A DNA stretch of 64,000 nucleotides from an uncultured Prevotella sp. (lineage in GTDB: Bacteria; Bacteroidota; Bacteroidia; Bacteroidales; Bacteroidaceae): NCBI GenBank assembly GCA_900315775.1, contig ONAJ01000016.1, positions 1-64,000 of the forward strand, read 5' to 3'. The notes beneath the pieces were generated by a model. It did not search any database. It saw only the letters and a program-made list of their open reading frames with translations, and was not told where the DNA came from. Each line of letters begins with the position of its first letter. Position 1 is the first letter of the stretch. Both the position numbers and the translations under genes were made by a program. Positions 59,443-64,000 of this stretch are shown here, piece after piece.

Positions 59443-60147
59443 ATGAAGGAATATACAGATATATTTATAGACTTTGACGATACGTTGTACGACACTCACG
59501 GGAATTCGGTGATAGCACTGCGGGAGTTGTTCAACGAGATGAATTTTGCACAGTGGTTTGATGACCCAGAGGTGTTTTATACGGCATACTGGAATGCTAA
59601 TATCGACCTGTGGACGCGCTACTCGAAGGGCGAGATAACTCGCGACTACCTGATAGTGGAGCGTTTCCGTCGTCCGCTGAGTGCCTCGGGGAAGTTGGAG
59701 CCTACGAAGGAATATTGTTTAGAGGTTAGCGACAGGTTCTTGGAACTGTGTTCGTCGAAGCCAGGAGTGGTAGAGGGCGCGCACGAACTGATGGAGTACC
59801 TGAAGTGTAAGGGCTACAGAATACACATGTGTAGCAACGGATTCCACGAGGTGCAGTACAAGAAACTGCGTGCCTGTGGACTGGAGAAATACTTCGACAA
59901 CATTATTCTCAGTGAGGACGCTAAGGTGAATAAGCCCGCGAAGGAATTCTTTGAATATGCCTTCAGAATGACGGGGGCAGAGCCTGAGACGACGCTGATG
60001 ATTGGCGATAACTTTCAGACGGACATCATGGGGGCAATGAGGGCTGGCATCGACGCTGTGTTCTTCAATCGCTATCCGGAATATACGGCGCCGGAGGAAG
60101 GGCAGAGGGTAGTAACGAGCCTGGAAGAATTGAGATTAATAGTATAA
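59443..60147 (+). CDS. yjjG: YjjG-type HAD pyrimidine nucleotidase
   Basis: 234 residues. HAD motif I 'DIFIDFDDTLYDT', motif II 'HMCSNG', Lys of motif III in 'SEDAKVNKPAKEFF', and motif IV 'LMIGDNFQTDIMGAMRAG'. The helical cap lies between motifs I and II. The YjjG branch dephosphorylates non-canonical pyrimidine nucleotides (house-cleaning). Cytoplasmic. It starts 9 bp after the tRNA-Arg terminator. Confidence 0.85.
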   Translation: MKEYTDIFIDFDDTLYDTHGNSVIALRELFNEMNFAQWFDDPEVFYTAYWNANIDLWTRYSKGEITRDYLIVERFRRPLSASGKLEPTKEYCLEVSDRFLELCSSKPGVVEGAHELMEYLKCKGYRIHMCSNGFHEVQYKKLRACGLEKYFDNIILSEDAKVNKPAKEFFEYAFRMTGAEPETTLMIGDNFQTDIMGAMRAGIDAVFFNRYPEYTAPEEGQRVVTSLEELRLIV

Positions 60148-60179
60148 TCTCGGAACGGGCAGTTCTTGAAATTTTGCGG

Positions 60180-60230
60180 GTATATACAATAAAATGCGGT
60201 GAGTCGCCGTTAATGTTATTGTATATATAC
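60180..60230. other. long hairpin upstream of ruvA
   Basis: GTATATACAATAA (60180-60192) pairs with TTATTGTATATATAC (60216-60230) around an inner GCGG/CGCC-type hairpin, 13 bp before the ruvA start. It could be an operator or an attenuator-like leader. Confidence 0.45.
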
Positions 60231-60243
60231 AAATTTTAGGGAA

Positions 60244-60849
60244 ATGATTGAATACGTTAAGGGTGAATTGACAGAGGTTACCCCTGCTTATGCTGTCGTA
60301 GAGGCGCATGGAGTGGGGTACGGTATGAGTATTTCGTTGAATACTTTCTCTGCAATACAAGGAAAGAAGGAGGCGCGACTGTGGACTTACGAGGCTATTC
60401 GTGAGGACGCATACCAGCTTTTTGGCTTCGCCACGAAGCAGGAGCGCGAGATGTTCCTGTTGCTGATATCAGTAAGTGGTGTGGGTGCAAACACCGCCCG
60501 CATGATACTCTCTTCGCTGAGTGTGCAGGAGCTTTGTAGCACCATATCTACAGGCGACGAACGACTCTTAAAAGGTGTGAAGGGCATAGGACTGAGGACG
60601 GCACAGCGCATAATAGTAGATTTGAAGGACAAGATTGTTACTTCGGGAATTGCGCAGGAGCTGCCGGCAGGCACAGGTGTTGCAGCGCCACTAATAGACA
60701 ACAGTGTGAAAGACGAGGCTGTGGGAGCACTCACTATGTTAGGATTTGCTCCGGCACCATCGGCAAAGGTGGTAATGGCTATACTGAAGGAGCAGCCCAC
60801 ACTGCCCGTTGAACAGGTGGTGAAGTTGGCGTTGAAGGAGATTAAATAA
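60244..60849 (+). CDS. ruvA: Holliday junction branch migration protein RuvA
   Basis: 201 residues. OB-fold domain I ('[20 protein letters not shown]'), helix-hairpin-helix domain II ('[19 protein letters not shown]', '[20 protein letters not shown]') and a C-terminal domain III ('[20 protein letters not shown]') that contacts RuvB. Full length. sprA lies downstream on the same strand, a neighbourhood I associate with Bacteroidota. Confidence 0.95.
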   Translation: MIEYVKGELTEVTPAYAVVEAHGVGYGMSISLNTFSAIQGKKEARLWTYEAIREDAYQLFGFATKQEREMFLLLISVSGVGANTARMILSSLSVQELCSTISTGDERLLKGVKGIGLRTAQRIIVDLKDKIVTSGIAQELPAGTGVAAPLIDNSVKDEAVGALTMLGFAPAPSAKVVMAILKEQPTLPVEQVVKLALKEIK

Positions 60850-60870
60850 GGGGCAAGGAGCAAGAATATG

Positions 60871-60920
60871 GGAGATAACGGGAGTTAACGGGAGTTAGCG
60901 GAAGTTAGCGGAAGTTAGCG
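60871..60920. repeat. 10-bp tandem repeat (GGAGTTAACG-like)x5
   Basis: Units at 60871, 60881, 60891, 60901 and 60911 with gradual drift (GGAGATAACG to GAAGTTAGCG). In the 174-bp ruvA-sprA gap. Confidence 0.8.
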
Positions 60921-61023
60921 GACAATAGTGACAAACGCATAGTACATACGTCAGTTAAATCCACGAGCGGAAGCTCGTTAACTCCAGATAACTACGGTTA
61001 ACTTCTGAAAAAATAAGAACAGA

Positions 61024-64000
61024 ATGAGGAGACAGATAACAACTATGGCGATGATAATGGCAGGCATGCTTTCCGTGCTTGCTATGGTTGTTGTGCCTCC
61101 TCCTGTAGATGATGATAATAAGATGAAGGATACGATAAGTATCTCTTCGCAGCCTATCATCGAAGACGAGGATATTCCTGACTCGCTGCTTAATCCACGA
61201 TGGAAGATACAACGTACACAGCCTATTACTGAGGAAGACCTGACATCGACAGCACTTGACCTGAAGATGCCGGAGAACCTGAAACACGAGGTGGAGTATA
61301 ACGACACTTTGGACAGATATATCTTCGGACAGCGCATGACGGGAACATACCTCAATGCGCCGATAATGATGACCACCGAAGACTATATGAAGTGGACAGA
61401 GCGTCAGGCTATGAAGAACTTCTTCCGCTCAAAGAATACAGAGATTTTCGAGCAGAAAGGAAAGGAGAAGTTCGACTTCACCGATATGCACTTCGACCTG
61501 GGACCTGCCGAGAAGATTTTCGGTCCTGGTGGTGTGCGCATAAAGACACAAGGTACCGCAGAGCTTAAGTTAGGTGCTACAATAAAGAGAATAGACAACC
61601 CGTCGCTGCCAATACGTAACAGAAAGACAACGACGATGAACTTCGACGAGAAGATAAACCTCAGCGTAAACGGAAAGATTGGTGATAAGGTGAATATGAA
61701 CCTTAACTACAACACCGACGCTACCTTCGACTACGACGCACAGAACCTGAAGCTGAAGTATGAAGGCAAAGAGGACGAGATAATAAAACTGGTTGAAGGC
61801 GGTAACGTATCGTTCCCCAGCAACTCGTCGCTGATAAAGGGCGCTTCGTCGTTGTTCGGTATCCGTACCGACATGCAGTTCGGAAAACTGAAACTGCAGA
61901 CGGTGATATCACAGAAGAAGTCGTCGAACAAGAGCGTATCGAGCAAAGGCGGTAAGCAGACAACACCATTCGAGATTAACGTCACCGACTACGAAGAGAA
62001 CCGTCACTTCTTCTTGTCGCACTACTTCCGCGATATCTACGACGGTGCTATGCAGAAGTTGCCTGTACCTACAACAGGTATCTCGATAACACGTGTCGAA
62101 ATCTGGGTGACAAACAAAACCGCTACGACGACAAACACACGTAACATTCTGGCATTTGCTGATATTGCTGAGGGAGCGACAAACGTCAATCCGTCGAATG
62201 GTGCCAACAATCTATATAACGACCTGGTGACACGTAATGTCGACGCACGAATTATAGACCAGGCGACACAGATACTTGAAGGCAACGGCTACGAGGGTGG
62301 TGTGGACTTCGAAAAGCTGGAGAGTGCACGACTTCTCAGTAGCTCGGAGTACAGCGTTAACAAATCTTTGGGTTACGTCTCGCTGACATCGACGCTGCAG
62401 ACAGACCAGGTGCTGGCGGTAGCCTACGAATATACCTACAACGGTGTGACATATCAGGTGGGTGAGTTTGCCAGCGACATTAAAGAAACAAACAAAGCAC
62501 TCTTCGTGAAGTCGTTGAAGAACGCCAGCAACAACCCGTCGCAGTCGAACTGGCCGCTGATGATGAAGAACGTGTACTACTTGGCAAACAGTGTTGAGAA
62601 GGACAAGTTCAGACTTGACGTGAAGTTCCAGAGCGACACCTCGGGTGTGTATCTCACTTACATCCCTGAGACGCAGGTAAAGGATATACCTATAATAAGA
62701 TTATTAGGAGCCGACCGTCTGGACAACAATAACAAGGCACACAGCAACGGATACTTCGACTACGTTGATGGCTATACGGTAAAGAACGGACGAGTGTTCT
62801 TCCCATGTAAGGAACCTTTCGGCTCTAACCTGAGAGACTACCTTATGGCGAAGGGAGTGACGTACGAGAATGCACAGAAGTATGCGTTTACAACACTTTA
62901 CGACTCAACGAAGACAACGGCGAAGCAGAATGCCGAGAAGAATAAGTTCCAACTTGTAGGACAGTACAGAGGAACAAATGCCAACGTCATCTCGTTGGGA
63001 GCATACAACGTGCCACAAGGTTCCGTTGTGGTGACGGCAGGAGGACAGAAACTCACCGAAGGAGTAGATTACAGCGTAGATTACAGCGCCGGACAGGTGA
63101 CGATACTTAACCAGAGCATCATTGACGCGGGAACAAACATCAACGTGTCGCTGGAGAGTAACACCGACTTCGGACAGCAACGAAAGACGATGTTCGGTAT
63201 TAACTGGGAGTACGACTTCACAAAGAACTTCCAGATGAGCGGTACCTTGCAGCACCTTAGTGAGCAGTCGCTGACGACGAAGGTAGCTATGGGTAGCGAG
63301 CCGCTGAAGAACACGTTGTGGGGTGTGAACCTGAACTGGAAGAAGGAGAGTCAGTGGCTCACCAATATGCTTGACAAGCTGCCCGGACTACACCTCACGC
63401 AGCCGTCGTACATAACCTTCCAAGGTGAGTTTGCACAACTCATAGCAGGAATGGCTGGCGGCACCCAGGACCAGGCATCGTATATCGACGACTTCGAGAA
63501 TACGAAGAATTTGATTGACGTCTCGACACCTACATCGTGGGTGATATCGAGTGTGCCGACACTCTTCAGCGAATATAAAGACAAGACCGGGCTCACCAGC
63601 GGCTACAACCGCTCGCTAATGTCGTGGTACGTCATAGACCCGTTGTTCACACGTCGTTCTTCAACGCTGACACCTCCACACATAAAGAGCGACTTTGAAC
63701 AGCTGTCGAACCACTATGTACGTGAGGTGTATGTCAAAGAGCTGTACCCGAACCGCGACCAGAGTTCATATAACGGCGCAACAGCAACGCTGCCGATACT
63801 TAACCTTGCATACTATCCGTCAGAGCGTGGTCCGTATAACTTCGACACAAACCTCGACAACGAAGGAAAGCTTCTGAACCCGACAAAGCGTTGGGGTGGT
63901 ATGATGAGGAAACTCGACACCAGCGACTTTGAAACGGCAAACATAGAGTATATAGAATTCTGGATGCTCGACCCGTTCATATATACCGGTGCCGACGAGA
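61024..64000 (+). CDS. sprA: SprA, type IX secretion outer-membrane translocon (5' part)
   Basis: An open frame from the ATG at 61024 to the window end (992 codons; full SprA is about 2,400 residues). It starts with a hydrophobic export segment ('MAMIMAGMLSVLAMVVVPPP'). Family blocks: 'VNMNLNYNTDATFDYDAQNL', 'LVEGGNVSFPSNSSLIKGA', 'ISQKKSSNKS', 'SHYFRDIYD', and near the edge 'YIEFWMLDPFIYTGADE'. SprA forms the giant beta-barrel pore of the type IX system, through which C-terminally sorted proteins such as the PL9 enzyme at 9.5 kb pass. The gene runs off the right edge; no frameshift is seen. Confidence 0.93.
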   Translation, partial: MRRQITTMAMIMAGMLSVLAMVVVPPPVDDDNKMKDTISISSQPIIEDEDIPDSLLNPRWKIQRTQPITEEDLTSTALDLKMPENLKHEVEYNDTLDRYIFGQRMTGTYLNAPIMMTTEDYMKWTERQAMKNFFRSKNTEIFEQKGKEKFDFTDMHFDLGPAEKIFGPGGVRIKTQGTAELKLGATIKRIDNPSLPIRNRKTTTMNFDEKINLSVNGKIGDKVNMNLNYNTDATFDYDAQNLKLKYEGKEDEIIKLVEGGNVSFPSNSSLIKGASSLFGIRTDMQFGKLKLQTVISQKKSSNKSVSSKGGKQTTPFEINVTDYEENRHFFLSHYFRDIYDGAMQKLPVPTTGISITRVEIWVTNKTATTTNTRNILAFADIAEGATNVNPSNGANNLYNDLVTRNVDARIIDQATQILEGNGYEGGVDFEKLESARLLSSSEYSVNKSLGYVSLTSTLQTDQVLAVAYEYTYNGVTYQVGEFASDIKETNKALFVKSLKNASNNPSQSNWPLMMKNVYYLANSVEKDKFRLDVKFQSDTSGVYLTYIPETQVKDIPIIRLLGADRLDNNNKAHSNGYFDYVDGYTVKNGRVFFPCKEPFGSNLRDYLMAKGVTYENAQKYAFTTLYDSTKTTAKQNAEKNKFQLVGQYRGTNANVISLGAYNVPQGSVVVTAGGQKLTEGVDYSVDYSAGQVTILNQSIIDAGTNINVSLESNTDFGQQRKTMFGINWEYDFTKNFQMSGTLQHLSEQSLTTKVAMGSEPLKNTLWGVNLNWKKESQWLTNMLDKLPGLHLTQPSYITFQGEFAQLIAGMAGGTQDQASYIDDFENTKNLIDVSTPTSWVISSVPTLFSEYKDKTGLTSGYNRSLMSWYVIDPLFTRRSSTLTPPHIKSDFEQLSNHYVREVYVKELYPNRDQSSYNGATATLPILNLAYYPSERGPYNFDTNLDNEGKLLNPTKRWGGMMRKLDTSDFETANIEYIEFWMLDPFIYTGADE

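Overview
The window is chromosomal DNA from a member of the Bacteroidota, most likely a Prevotella-type (Prevotellaceae) gut or rumen bacterium. The reasons are the -7 promoter box TAnnTTTG in front of many genes, a type IX secretion gene (sprA) with a type IX-sorted pectate lyase, the fused NfnA-NfnB/GltA flavoprotein, DUF4301, OmpP1/FadL and family-10-like glycosidases, and secreted proteins ending in a 'YNLAGQRV...IVNGKK' tail. Species cannot be fixed from the sequence alone.

Layout. 1-13 kb: the 3' end of a 5S rRNA, YraN, a GH25 lysozyme, ClpC, tRNA-Ser, a TetR regulator, a long RelA-type enzyme with a degenerate hydrolase site, DUF4301, a patatin, a PL9 pectate lyase and hisB. 13-20.5 kb: a C1 peptidase divergent from a nine-gene operon of small exported and membrane proteins: two EF-hand/LRR proteins, two proteins each with ten CxxC motifs, a Sel1 protein, a CCHC-finger protein and two paralogous membrane proteins. 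This operon is the best candidate for an undescribed envelope system. 20.5-50.3 kb: mostly core genes, including aminopeptidase P, a second GH25, prmA, an outer-membrane FadL-type protein, serS, rpmA/rplU, an M49 peptidase, a Fur-family regulator, purA, hisS, an SGNH esterase, rubrerythrin, hisGDC, a lytic transglycosylase, cstA, nadC and an M23 peptidase.

50.3-59.2 kb is repeat-rich accessory DNA. It holds an orphan HepT toxin behind a gutted mntA antitoxin remnant, a VapB-type antitoxin before a gutted vapC remnant, an intact higBA pair, a possible structured RNA, several MITE-like elements, and a tandem duplication of [large secreted modular protein + ~62-residue microprotein]. 59.3-64 kb returns to core genes: tRNA-Arg, a YjjG-type nucleotidase, ruvA and the 5' two-fifths or so of sprA, which runs off the right edge.

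Themes. The pectate lyase and the SGNH (rhamnogalacturonan acetylesterase-like) esterase suggest pectin use, with the lyase probably exported through the type IX system of which SprA is the pore. Many exported proteins place Gln directly after the signal peptidase site. The histidine genes are split: hisGDC is followed by a lipoprotein gene and hisB lies about 28 kb away. All family assignments come from motif recognition by eye; no database search was run.
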